This document shows, piece after piece, positions 19,572 to 28,058 of a stretch of DNA of 64,000 nt. The translations under genes were made by a program, and so were the position numbers. Source of the DNA: Rhizobium sp. ICMP 5592 (lineage in GTDB: Bacteria; Pseudomonadota; Alphaproteobacteria; Rhizobiales; Rhizobiaceae); contig NZ_QSNT01000001.1 in the NCBI RefSeq assembly GCF_009498525.1, positions 1,449,083 through 1,513,082 of the forward strand, in the 5' to 3' direction. The notes beneath the pieces were generated by a model. The model did not search any database and had not been told where the DNA came from. It saw nothing but the letters and a program-made list of their open reading frames with translations. Every line of letters begins with the position of its first letter. Within the stretch, counting starts at the first letter, position 1.

Positions 19572-20354
19572 TCATTTTCCTTTCCAGATTGGGGCTCGCT
19601 TCTCCGCGAAAGCCCTTGCGCCTTCCAACTGGTCCTCGCTCGAATAGAGAGCGTCGACGGTCGCGAACTGCCTTTTGGTGATCTTGTTCATGGCAGTCTG
19701 GAATGTCGTTCCCTCGGCTTCGCGGACGATTTCCTTGATGGCGGCGTAGACGAGCGGCGGACCGCTTTCCAAAAGGCGGGCAAGTTCCCATGCCCGATCC
19801 ATCAGCTTGTCCGCCGCGACGATCTCGTTGACGAAGCCCCAACGGTTCGCCTCGACCACATCGAGCCAGCGGCCGGTCAGGAGCATGTCCATCGCGATGT
19901 GGTAGGGTATCCGCTTCGGCAACTTGATCGATGCGGCATCCGCGACCGTTCCAGAGCGGATTTCCGGAAGAGCGAAGGTCGCGTGTTCGACGGTGATGAT
20001 CAGGTCGCAGGAAAGGGCGATCTCCAGACCGCCGCCGCAACAGATGCCATTGACGGCGCAGATCACCGGCTTGTTGAGATCACGAAGCTCCTGCAGGCCG
20101 CCGAAACCGCCAACACCATAGTCGCCGTCGACCGCATCGCCGGCAGCGGCCGCCTTCAAGTCCCAACCGGCTGAAAAGAATTTCTCGCCAGCACCGGAGA
20201 TGATCGCCACGCGCAGCTCGGGGTCGTCGCGGAAATCGCGGAAGATCACACCCATCTCACGGCTGGTTGCAAGGTCGATGGCGTTCGCCTTCGGCCGGTC
20301 GATGATGACCTCGAGGATACCGTTGTCGCGTCGAACGCGAATGGGGCTGTGCAA
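19572..20354 (-). CDS. caiD: Enoyl-CoA hydratase family protein, CaiD-like (crotonobetainyl-CoA hydratase)
   Basis: A 260-residue crotonase-fold enzyme. The oxyanion-hole segments are SGAGEKFFSAGWDLK (around residue 60) and NGICCGGGLEIALSCDLI (around 105), and the catalytic Glu positions resemble CaiD (LPEIRSGTVADAASIKLPKRIPY). By family it adds water to crotonobetainyl-CoA to give carnitinyl-CoA. It lies 6 bases after an acyl-CoA synthetase gene and near carnitine dehydrogenase, which supports this reading over general fatty-acid oxidation. Confidence 0.8.
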   Translation of the reverse strand: MHSPIRVRRDNGILEVIIDRPKANAIDLATSREMGVIFRDFRDDPELRVAIISGAGEKFFSAGWDLKAAAAGDAVDGDYGVGGFGGLQELRDLNKPVICAVNGICCGGGLEIALSCDLIITVEHATFALPEIRSGTVADAASIKLPKRIPYHIAMDMLLTGRWLDVVEANRWGFVNEIVAADKLMDRAWELARLLESGPPLVYAAIKEIVREAEGTTFQTAMNKITKRQFATVDALYSSEDQLEGARAFAEKRAPIWKGK

Positions 20355-20360
20355 CTTCCG

Positions 20361-22418
20361 CTACCTCCTTCGCCGGATGAGGGCGTCTGCGGCAACGACG
20401 CCACGATTGTCTGGCAAAACCATCAATGGATTAATGTCTAGTTCTTCCAGCCGCGCGGCGTGTTTTACGACATATTCTGCCGTTGATACGACGGCATCGA
20501 CAACTAAATCGAGGTTGCCTTTCGCGCCGCCGCGATACCCCTCGATCAGTTTTTTGACTTTCAGTCGCGAAATGGCCTCAAGAACGCCCGTTCTCGTCAC
20601 TGGAAGAGCCAAAATGACGGAATCTTCAAGCAATTCAACCAGGATTCCCCCCGCACCGACCGTCAAAGCCAATCCGAGAACCGGGTCGCGCACGGCCCCG
20701 ACGATCAGTTCGGCGACCGGACGCTCGATCATCCGTTCGACCAAATAACCGGAGGCAACATGCGCCATTCCGTGGGCGGCGCTCCGTACGGCCTCCATAT
20801 CCCTCAGGTTGAGTGCGACAGCGCCAGCCTCGGACTTGTGTTCAACGCCCAGCGCCTTCAGGGCGACGGGGAATCCGAGGTGTTGCGCCTGCTCGGCAGC
20901 CTCGCTGGGCGTGGCTGCCGTCGCGCCGACGGGAACGGTAAGACCAAAGGCGGATAGCTCGGCCTTGGCTGTCGCCTCATCCAAGGTCTCGATCGCGCCT
21001 CCGGCCAAGGCGGTATCGAGCAGCGGCAGCGGCGGTTGTGCACGCCAGGCGGTCCCGATCCCGCTCGCAATTTCTGCCGCAGCAATGGCCTCGCTGATGC
21101 CGCAAAGGGGCACCATGCCATCTTCGATCAGCGACAAGGCAACGGTTTCGGGCATGTTTTCCGGCAGCGTCGCGAGAATCCCGGCGCGGGCGCCGGTCCG
21201 TTTCGCGGCCGCGGTGATAGCGGCAACCGTTGTCATCCAGTCCGCGCCATCGCAGCGATCGTCGCGCGGGAAATCGAGGACGATGAGATTAAGCGCATAG
21301 CCACCCTCGAACATAGCGGTGAAGGCTTCCGTCTGACGATCGAGGTCGCCCCAGACGAAGGTATGATAGTCGAGAGGGTTGGAGAGGGTGACCATTTCGC
21401 CGAGGCTGTGCCGCAAGGCGGGCAACTGTTCAGGCTTCAGAGCACGGAAATCCACGACCCGTCCCGTCGCGGCATCGGCCATCAGCGAGGCCTCGCCGCC
21501 GGAGCAGCTCATCGAGGAGATCGCATTGCTTGTCAGTGGACCGGCAATATGCAGCAGCTTCAGCGTTTCGATCATTTCCGGCAGGGTTGCGACCCGGCCG
21601 ATGCCGAGGCGGGCGAGAACCGCATCGGCGATGGCGTCGCTGCCGGCGAGCGAGGCCGTATGTGAGACGGCGGCGCGCTGAGCCTGTTCGGATTTACCGA
21701 CTTTCAGCGCGACAACGGGCTTGCGCAGTTCGCGGGCGCGCATGGCCAGCTTTTGCAGGGCCGCGACGTTTCCGAACCCTTCGATATGCAAACCGATCGC
21801 CGTGACACGCGGGTCTTCGAGGACGGCGAGAGCCAAGTCCGACAGTCCGATCTGCGCCTGGTTGCCTGCCGTCATCAGATAGGCGAGGGGCAGGCCGCGT
21901 TTCTGCATGCTGAGATTGATGGCGATGTTGGAGGATTGGGTGAGAATGGCAACGCCACGTTCTACGCGCACCATTCCGTGCTGGTCGGGCCAGAGCAGGG
22001 CGCCGTCCAGTCCGTTGATCAGGCCATAGCAATTCGGCCCGACAATCGGCATGTCCTCGGCTGCTTCGACCAGGGCTTGCTGCAGTGTGATGCCATCCGC
22101 CAATTCGGCAACCGCCTCGCTGAAGCCCGAGGCATAGCAGACGGCGCCACCCGCTCCTCTGGCTGAAAGCGCGCGGACGATATCGACGGTCAGTAGCCGG
22201 TTGACGCCGACGAAGGCAGCATCCGGTGCTACGGGCAATTCGCCCACCGATCGATAGCAACGGCGGCCGAGTACGCTTTCCAGCGTCGGATGCACCGGCC
22301 AGATGTCGCCGGCAAATCCCATCCGGTCGCACTGTTCGATGACCCGCCGCGCCTCACGGCCGCCGAAGACGGCGATTGTTTGCGGTCTGATCAGGCGGTC
22401 GAGCGAGCGTTGGGTCAT
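20361..22418 (-). CDS. ADP-forming acyl-CoA synthetase (acetate-CoA ligase family)
   Basis: A 685-residue protein with an N-terminal CoA-binding Rossmann domain (RPQTIAVFGGREARRVIEQ), a central succinyl-CoA-ligase-like domain (GVAILTQSSNIAINLS; SCSGGEASLMADAA) and a C-terminal ATP-grasp domain (FPVALKALGVEHKSEAGAVALNL). It makes an acyl-CoA with ADP release. ATG 22418 lies four bases after the acyl-CoA dehydrogenase stop, so the two are coupled. In context it probably activates gamma-butyrobetaine, crotonobetaine or D-carnitine, replacing the AMP-forming CaiC (inference). Confidence 0.85.
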   Translation of the reverse strand: MTQRSLDRLIRPQTIAVFGGREARRVIEQCDRMGFAGDIWPVHPTLESVLGRRCYRSVGELPVAPDAAFVGVNRLLTVDIVRALSARGAGGAVCYASGFSEAVAELADGITLQQALVEAAEDMPIVGPNCYGLINGLDGALLWPDQHGMVRVERGVAILTQSSNIAINLSMQKRGLPLAYLMTAGNQAQIGLSDLALAVLEDPRVTAIGLHIEGFGNVAALQKLAMRARELRKPVVALKVGKSEQAQRAAVSHTASLAGSDAIADAVLARLGIGRVATLPEMIETLKLLHIAGPLTSNAISSMSCSGGEASLMADAATGRVVDFRALKPEQLPALRHSLGEMVTLSNPLDYHTFVWGDLDRQTEAFTAMFEGGYALNLIVLDFPRDDRCDGADWMTTVAAITAAAKRTGARAGILATLPENMPETVALSLIEDGMVPLCGISEAIAAAEIASGIGTAWRAQPPLPLLDTALAGGAIETLDEATAKAELSAFGLTVPVGATAATPSEAAEQAQHLGFPVALKALGVEHKSEAGAVALNLRDMEAVRSAAHGMAHVASGYLVERMIERPVAELIVGAVRDPVLGLALTVGAGGILVELLEDSVILALPVTRTGVLEAISRLKVKKLIEGYRGGAKGNLDLVVDAVVSTAEYVVKHAARLEELDINPLMVLPDNRGVVAADALIRRRR

Positions 22419-22422
22419 CCGG

Positions 22423-23583
22423 TCAGGCTCCGAATGGCCGCAAGAGATCGCGGCTGATGATATGCCGCTGGATTTCCGAGGTTCCGTCCCAGATGCGCTC
22501 GACGCGCGCATCGCGCCAGAAACGGGCAAGCGGCAGGTCGTCCATCAGCCCCATTCCGCCGAAGATCTGGATCGCTTGGTCGGTGACGCGGGCCAGCATT
22601 TCCGAGGCATAGAGCTTGGCCGAGGCGACTTCGCGATTGGCGGAAAGGCCCGCGTCGAGCCGCCAGGCGGCAGACAGCGTCAAAAGGTCGGCTGCGTCGA
22701 TCTCAGTGATCATGTCGGCGAGCTTGAACGATACACCCTGATTGGCGCCGATCGGCCGGCCGAACTGCTTGCGTTCCGCCGCATAGGGAAGCGCCATGTC
22801 GAAGACGCGGCGCGCGCGCCCGACGCAGGTGGCTGCGACCGTCAGGCGCGTGCCGTACAGCCATTCATTGGCGATATCGAAGCCGCGATGTACTTCGCCG
22901 AGCACCTGGGATTTGGGAAGGCGGCAGTCGGTGAAATTCAGGATGGCGTTGTGATAGCCGCGGTGCGAGACCGATTCATAGCCTTTGCGGATCTCGAAAC
23001 CGGGCGTGCCGCGATCGACTAGAAAGGCGGTGATTTTCTTCTTGGTGCCTTTCGGCGTCTCTTCCTCGTCGGTAGCGGCAAAGACGATGAGGAAATCTGC
23101 GACATCAGCATGCGAGATGAAGTGCTTGGTACCGTTGAGAACGAAGTCGCTGCCATCCTGCCGCGCGGCACATTTCATCCCGCGCATGTCGGAGCCGGCA
23201 TCGGGTTCGGTAATGGCCAGCGCATCGATCTTTTCGCCGCGCACGGCTGGTAAAAGATAGCGCTCTCGCTGTTCGCCTTCGCAGGCCATCAAAATTCCGG
23301 AGGGGCGTCCGAAGAAGACGGTGAGTGCCATCGAGCCGCGGCCGAGCTCGCGCTCGACAAGGGTAAAGGTGGTGTGGTCGAGACCGGCGCCGCCGACGTC
23401 TTCGGGAAAGTTACAGGCATAAAAGCCGAGATCGATGCATTTGCGCCGGATCTCCTCGGCGAGCTCCGGCGGCACGATGCCGGTGCGATCAACCCCGTTC
23501 TCATGCGGATAGATTTCCGTCTCGACGAAGTCACGGACTGTCTTGACGATCATTTCCTGTTCTTCGTTGAGCCCGAAATTCAT
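22423..23583 (-). CDS. caiA: Acyl-CoA dehydrogenase, probably gamma-butyrobetainyl-CoA dehydrogenase (CaiA-like)
   Basis: A 386-residue FAD enzyme. Signatures LAITEPDAGSDMRGMKC (substrate/FAD loop) and QIFGGMGLMDDLPLARFWRDARVERIWDGTSEIQ-type C-terminal region (catalytic Glu near IWDGTSE) are intact, and length matches CaiA. Classical acyl-CoA dehydrogenases oxidise the alpha-beta bond; next to CaiD-like and synthetase genes the sensible reaction is gamma-butyrobetainyl-CoA to crotonobetainyl-CoA. It follows the dehydrogenase-thioesterase gene by 12 bases. Confidence 0.82.
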   Translation of the reverse strand: MNFGLNEEQEMIVKTVRDFVETEIYPHENGVDRTGIVPPELAEEIRRKCIDLGFYACNFPEDVGGAGLDHTTFTLVERELGRGSMALTVFFGRPSGILMACEGEQRERYLLPAVRGEKIDALAITEPDAGSDMRGMKCAARQDGSDFVLNGTKHFISHADVADFLIVFAATDEEETPKGTKKKITAFLVDRGTPGFEIRKGYESVSHRGYHNAILNFTDCRLPKSQVLGEVHRGFDIANEWLYGTRLTVAATCVGRARRVFDMALPYAAERKQFGRPIGANQGVSFKLADMITEIDAADLLTLSAAWRLDAGLSANREVASAKLYASEMLARVTDQAIQIFGGMGLMDDLPLARFWRDARVERIWDGTSEIQRHIISRDLLRPFGA

Positions 23584-23595
23584 GTCCGCTTCCTC

Positions 23596-25086
23596 CTAGC
23601 GTTTTTGTCCGACATGGCGCCCGATACCATCAGGCAGGGGCAGTTTTGCATGAGCCTCGGCGATCGGCCTTATTTTGCGCAGCACCTCCTCCGGTGCGGG
23701 AGCGGCCTTGCCTGCCTTGGCGTCGACATGCAGCAGCATATGTTCGGCGGTGGCAATAACATCGCCCGTCACCGTGTCGTGGATCGTGTGGAACAGATGC
23801 AACCGCTTCTCATCGTCGGACAGGAGCTGGCAGGTCGAATGGATTGCCTGACCGAGCTTGGCTTCGCCGATGTGGCGGATATGGGTTTCGACGGTGTAAT
23901 AGCTGTGACCGGCTTCGACATAGGTGAAATCGACGCCGATCAGGCGCAGCAGCGCGTCCGATGTATCGCCGAACACCTGCAGATAGCGATGTTCGGTCAT
24001 ATGGCCGTTATAGTCCACCCAAGCGGGGCTCACCTTGGTTTCGATGAGACGCAGCGGTCTTGCCAGGTCGTGAAGTTTTCTTTCGCCGCCGCCCGTAGCC
24101 CAGAGACTTTGCTCGAAATCCTTGAGCAGCTTGCCGGCACCCCAGCCCTTGCCGCCGTGGCTGCCCTTCAGCGTTTGCAGGATGCCGACGAGATTTTCGT
24201 CGCGAATACGCTCCAGCTCGCGGATCGACAGGCCGGCGGCCTGCTCGTCCGACTGCTGGCCAATCTTTTCAACCAGCGCGTCGTCGAGGTCGACGACGTC
24301 CATCAGCTTGGTCCAGTTCCATTGCAGAGCTGGTCCGAACTGCGCCAGGAAATGCCGCATGCCCGCCTCACCGCCGGCAATGCGGTAGGTCTGGAAGAGG
24401 CCCATCTGCGCCCAGCGCAGGCCGAAAGAATAGCGGATGACGTCGTCCAGCGTTTCGACGGTGCAGATATCGTCCTTGATCAGCCACAGCGCCTCGCGCC
24501 AGAGGGCCTCCAGCAGGCGGTCGCCGACGAAGGCCTCGATTTCCTTGGCGATATGGACGCCCTTCATGCCGATGGGCGGCAGCCGGTCCATGGCTGCCTG
24601 GATCGTTTCCTTCGAAGTCTTCTCACCGCCAACGATTTCGACCAGCGGCAGCAGGTAGACGGGATTATAGGGATGGGCGACGAAGAGACGTTCGGGATGG
24701 CGCATGTCGCGCTGCAAATCGGTCGGCAGCAGGCCCGAGGTCGAGGAGCCGATCAGTGCATCCGGCCTTGCCGCCGCGTCGATCTGCGTCAGCACCTTGC
24801 GCTTCAGGTCGAGCCGCTCGGGAACGCTCTCCTGGATCCAGTCCGCTCCCGCGACCGCTTCTTCCAGCGTCTCACGGAAGGTGAGCTTGCCGCGTGGCGG
24901 AAGTGGCGCGCCGGTCAGCATCGCATAGGCCTTTTCGGCATTCGCCAGCACTTCGCCGACGATGCGGTTTGCTTCCGGATGCGGGTCGAAGACATCGACA
25001 TCGATGCCAGCCAAAAGAAAGCGGGCGATCCATCCGCCGCCGATGACGCCGCCGCCGATGCAGGCTGCCTTGTTGATTTTGGTCAT
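23596..25086 (-). CDS. lcdH: L-carnitine dehydrogenase / betainyl-CoA thioesterase fusion
   Basis: A 496-residue two-domain protein. Residues 1-320 form a 3-hydroxyacyl-CoA-dehydrogenase-fold enzyme with NAD loop GGGVIGGGWIARF and the VAHPYNPVYLLPLVEIVGG active-site segment typical of carnitine 3-dehydrogenase. Residues about 345-480 form a hotdog thioesterase (VDYNGHMTEHRYLQVFGD). The fused form is known from rhizobia such as Sinorhizobium meliloti: the first domain oxidises L-carnitine to 3-dehydrocarnitine, the second hydrolyses betainyl-CoA to glycine betaine. The middle step is encoded by the DUF849 gene directly upstream, 7 bases away. Confidence 0.92.
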   Translation of the reverse strand: MTKINKAACIGGGVIGGGWIARFLLAGIDVDVFDPHPEANRIVGEVLANAEKAYAMLTGAPLPPRGKLTFRETLEEAVAGADWIQESVPERLDLKRKVLTQIDAAARPDALIGSSTSGLLPTDLQRDMRHPERLFVAHPYNPVYLLPLVEIVGGEKTSKETIQAAMDRLPPIGMKGVHIAKEIEAFVGDRLLEALWREALWLIKDDICTVETLDDVIRYSFGLRWAQMGLFQTYRIAGGEAGMRHFLAQFGPALQWNWTKLMDVVDLDDALVEKIGQQSDEQAAGLSIRELERIRDENLVGILQTLKGSHGGKGWGAGKLLKDFEQSLWATGGGERKLHDLARPLRLIETKVSPAWVDYNGHMTEHRYLQVFGDTSDALLRLIGVDFTYVEAGHSYYTVETHIRHIGEAKLGQAIHSTCQLLSDDEKRLHLFHTIHDTVTGDVIATAEHMLLHVDAKAGKAAPAPEEVLRKIRPIAEAHAKLPLPDGIGRHVGQKR

Positions 25087-25093
25087 CGGAGCC

Positions 25094-25996
25094 TCAGCGC
25101 TTCGTCAGTTTCAGTTTCTTGCGGACGTCTTCAGGGCCGATGATGCGCGCACCCATGCCTTCAATGACCTGCACCGCCTTTTCGACGAGCTGGACATTAG
25201 TCGCCAGCAGGCCCTTTCCGGCATAGAGATTGTCTTCCAGGCCGACGCGAACATTGCCGCCGGCAAGGACAGCCGCGGCGGGATAGGCCATGGCATTGCG
25301 GCCGATGGAAAAGGCCGAGAAGGTCCAGCTCGGCGGAACGTTATTGACCATCGCCATAAAGGTGTTGAGGTCATCGGGCGCCCCCCAGGGGATGCCCATG
25401 CAGAGCTGGATGAGGACCGGGTCCTCAATAAGACCCTCCTCGGCAAGCTGTTTGGCAAACCAAAGATGACCGGTGTCGAAGGCTTCGATCTCGGGGCGAA
25501 CGCCGAGATCGGTCATCTTCTTTGCCATCGCCCGCAGCATCGAGGGCGTGTTGGTCATGACGTAGTCGCCGAGACTGAAGTTCATCGTGCCGCAATCGAG
25601 GGTGCAGATTTCCGGCAGGCATTCGGCGACATGGCTGACGCGCTCCGTTGCGCCAGCCATGTCGGTGCCCCTGACGTTCAAGGGCAGGGGGCTTTCGACA
25701 TCCCCGAAGATCAAGTCGCCGCCCATGCCGGCGGTCAGATTGAGCACCACATCGACATCGGCGGAACGGATGCGGTCGGTCACTTCCCTGTAGAGGTCGT
25801 TGCGGCGGCTGGCCGCACCTGTCTCGGGATCGCGGACATGGCAGTGAACAACTGCCGCCCCAGCTTTGGCGGCGTCGATCGCGGATTCCGCGATCTGCTT
25901 GGGCGTGATCGGAACATGGCTGGATTTCGAAACGGTGTCGCCGGAACCGGTGACGGCGCAGGTGATGAAGACATCGCGGTTCATTGCAAGAGGCAT
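25094..25996 (-). CDS. DUF849/BKACE enzyme, 3-dehydrocarnitine cleavage
   Basis: A 300-residue TIM-barrel zinc enzyme of the beta-keto-acid cleavage family. The metal motif HCHVRDPETG is near residue 48, and GTMNFSLGDYVMTNTPS plus GGNVRVGLEDNLY are family signatures. ATG 25996 is chosen for GAGGGAGAAC upstream. Family members condense a beta-keto acid with acetyl-CoA; the carnitine-linked type converts 3-dehydrocarnitine plus acetyl-CoA to acetoacetate plus betainyl-CoA. It is the first gene of the minus-strand operon, divergent from the CdhR-like regulator. Confidence 0.9.
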   Translation of the reverse strand: MPLAMNRDVFITCAVTGSGDTVSKSSHVPITPKQIAESAIDAAKAGAAVVHCHVRDPETGAASRRNDLYREVTDRIRSADVDVVLNLTAGMGGDLIFGDVESPLPLNVRGTDMAGATERVSHVAECLPEICTLDCGTMNFSLGDYVMTNTPSMLRAMAKKMTDLGVRPEIEAFDTGHLWFAKQLAEEGLIEDPVLIQLCMGIPWGAPDDLNTFMAMVNNVPPSWTFSAFSIGRNAMAYPAAAVLAGGNVRVGLEDNLYAGKGLLATNVQLVEKAVQVIEGMGARIIGPEDVRKKLKLTKR

Positions 25997-26099
25997 TTTG
26001 TTCTCCCTCGTATTGAGGGCATTACGCTGCAAGCGATGGCTTCATGCTTTGCAATTCCAGAGGAAAATAATACATTATCGGAAATACGAGAAATCCCCG
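25997..26099. promoter_or_regulatory. Divergent promoter region of carnitine operon and its regulator
   Basis: These 103 bases separate the DUF849 start from the regulator start and must carry both promoters. An AT-rich core near 26065-26095 contains TTCCAGAGGAA, an 11-base interrupted palindrome, then TAATACATTAT. They are candidate operator and promoter elements only; position is the main support. Confidence 0.4.
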
Positions 26100-27092
26100 A
26101 TGCTCACGCCATCCGATACGCCGCTCGATATCGACCTGCTGATCCTGCCGGAGACGAACCTGATCCTGATCGCGTCAGTGATCGAACCTCTGCGCGGCGC
26201 CAACCGGATTTCCGGGAGCGAACTCTATCGCTGGCGGTTGTTTACGGTGGACGGTTCGCCGGTCGAGACGACCAGCCTGATTCCTGTTCCGGCATCAGGC
26301 AGCTTCCGACCGTCAAACGACACCGCGCCGCTCTTTGTACTCGCAAGCTACAATTGGCGGCGCAGCGCCACGCAAGCGCTGAAGATGCAATTGTCGCAGA
26401 CGGCGCGCCATCGTTCGATGATCGCCGGCATTGAGTCCGGCAGCTGGTTGCTGGCCGAGGCGAGCCTTCTCGACAATGTGTCAGCGACCGTCCATTGGGA
26501 GGATTCGGAGGATTTCGCCCTGGCCTATCCGCAGGTGCGCGCCGTCAAGGATCGTTTCGTCATTGACGGCAAGCGCATCACCACCGCCGGTTCGATGCCG
26601 ACGATCGATCTGATGCTGGAAATCATCCGGCGGCGGCAGGGCTATTCGTTGGCGCTCGAAGTCAGCCGGCTTTTCATCTACGAGCCGGCGACCGTCTATG
26701 GCGCCATGGAGCTGTCACCGTCGACAGCGGGCTTGCGTTTGCGTGATCCGCGCGTCGCCCGGGCCGTGCGGCTGATGGAAGAGCATATCGAACAGCCGCT
26801 GATCCTGACGCGGCTGGCGCGGCGCATCGGGGTCAGCGCCCGCCATCTCCAGGCCCTGTTTCAGGATGATTTCGGCGCTCCGCCGCATGTGCACTATCTG
26901 GCTCTCAGGCTGAATGCAGCGCGGCGCAAGGTGATAGAGACGAAAGCATCGTTTGCCGAGATCGCCGCAGCGACCGGCTTCAATTCCGCTTCGGCGTTCT
27001 CGCGCAGCTATCGCGCCAGTTTCTCGGAAAGTCCGTCGGGCACGCGGCGTCGCTTGCGCGGGCGCTTCACGGCTGCAGGAGAGCCGACATAG
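26100..27092 (+). CDS. cdhR: GATase1-like AraC-family regulator, CdhR-like (carnitine catabolism activator)
   Basis: A 330-residue regulator. Residues about 10-190 form a DJ-1/GATase1-like ligand domain (LLILPETNLILIASVIEPLRGANRI; AGIESGSWLLAEASLL), and residues 225-320 hold two AraC helix-turn-helix motifs (LTRLARRIGVSARHLQALFQDDFG; FAEIAAATGFNSASAFSRSYRASF). This architecture is that of CdhR and GbdR, which activate carnitine and betaine catabolism. Divergent placement next to the carnitine genes strongly supports that role. Its 3' end overlaps the convergent LysR gene by 26 bases. Confidence 0.9.
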   Translation: MLTPSDTPLDIDLLILPETNLILIASVIEPLRGANRISGSELYRWRLFTVDGSPVETTSLIPVPASGSFRPSNDTAPLFVLASYNWRRSATQALKMQLSQTARHRSMIAGIESGSWLLAEASLLDNVSATVHWEDSEDFALAYPQVRAVKDRFVIDGKRITTAGSMPTIDLMLEIIRRRQGYSLALEVSRLFIYEPATVYGAMELSPSTAGLRLRDPRVARAVRLMEEHIEQPLILTRLARRIGVSARHLQALFQDDFGAPPHVHYLALRLNAARRKVIETKASFAEIAAATGFNSASAFSRSYRASFSESPSGTRRRLRGRFTAAGEPT

Positions 27093-27942
27093 GCTGGAAA
27101 GCTTCGCGCACCATCTCCGCCAGCTCCCGGATCGCCTCGCTGGAATGATAGGGATTGCGGCGCAGCACGACGCGGGAGGAATCGACCGGCGGAAATCCAT
27201 CGTCGCTCGTCAGCTCCCGGCAGCCGTGCGGAATGTTGCTGCGCGAGAGCGTCGTGACGGCAAGGCCGGCCGAAACGGCATTCTTCAGGCCGGAACTGGT
27301 ATCGGCGACGAAGGCGATGCGGTAGCGTCGGCCCAATTGTTCCAGCGAACGCAAGGCAAAGTCACGGCACCACGTCGAGTCACGATAGATCGCGATGGGC
27401 AGCGGCACTGCTTCATGCAGCCGGTGCACCAGCGATGTGACCCACACCGTCGGGTCGATGCAGAGCACTTCGCCGGTGGTCTGATCGCTCCAGTCGAAGA
27501 CGACGGCGAGATCGAGTTCATCCTTCTCCAAAGCGGCAAGATTGTGCGCGGTATAGTCACAGGAAACGGTGACTTCGACGGCGGGGTGTCGAATAGCGAA
27601 GGCTGCAAGCGCCGCCGGCAGGATGGTCTGGCTGTATTCCTCCGGAATGCCGATCCGGACAGGCCCGTCCAGCGGCTTGGTGCGGATGGTGGCTGCCGCC
27701 TCGGTTAAGAGGTCGATCACCCGTTGAGCATAGGGAAGTAACTGGTTGCCGGCCCGGGTCAGCGCAACACCACGCGCGCTTCTGTCGAACAATGCTTCGC
27801 CGATCGTTTCCTCAAGGCGCTTGATCTGCGCGCTGACGGCCGATTGCGTGCGGCCGATGCGCTGGGCCGCAGCAGAAAAATTCGACGTTTCGGTGATAAC
27901 GAGAAACGTCCGGAGCAGATCGCTTTCGATGGGTTCACGCAT
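27067..27942 (-). CDS. LysR-family transcriptional regulator
   Basis: A 291-residue LysR protein: helix-turn-helix FSAAAQRIGRTQSAVSAQIKRLEE at residues 22-45 and an effector domain from about 90 (GPVRIGIPEEYSQTILPAALAAF). It is divergent from an EamA-type transporter 116 bases away, a common exporter-regulator arrangement, so that gene is the likely target. The 3' end runs into the convergent cdhR gene. Confidence 0.92.
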   Translation of the reverse strand: MREPIESDLLRTFLVITETSNFSAAAQRIGRTQSAVSAQIKRLEETIGEALFDRSARGVALTRAGNQLLPYAQRVIDLLTEAAATIRTKPLDGPVRIGIPEEYSQTILPAALAAFAIRHPAVEVTVSCDYTAHNLAALEKDELDLAVVFDWSDQTTGEVLCIDPTVWVTSLVHRLHEAVPLPIAIYRDSTWCRDFALRSLEQLGRRYRIAFVADTSSGLKNAVSAGLAVTTLSRSNIPHGCRELTSDDGFPPVDSSRVVLRRNPYHSSEAIRELAEMVREAFQPMSALLQP

Positions 27943-28058
27943 GGCTGCTCACAAATTTTTCTGATGGTTACTATCTCTACTATTCGTTTGTCTGATGTCA
28001 AATATCGGCGCAGACAGATGATATTCAACCCGATGCTTCACTCTTTGAGTCCTGTTAG

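Noticed and set aside
23374..25143. A 589-residue plus-strand frame over the carnitine dehydrogenase gene
   Set aside because: Shadow frame without recognisable domain; the opposite strand carries NAD and hotdog motifs in order.
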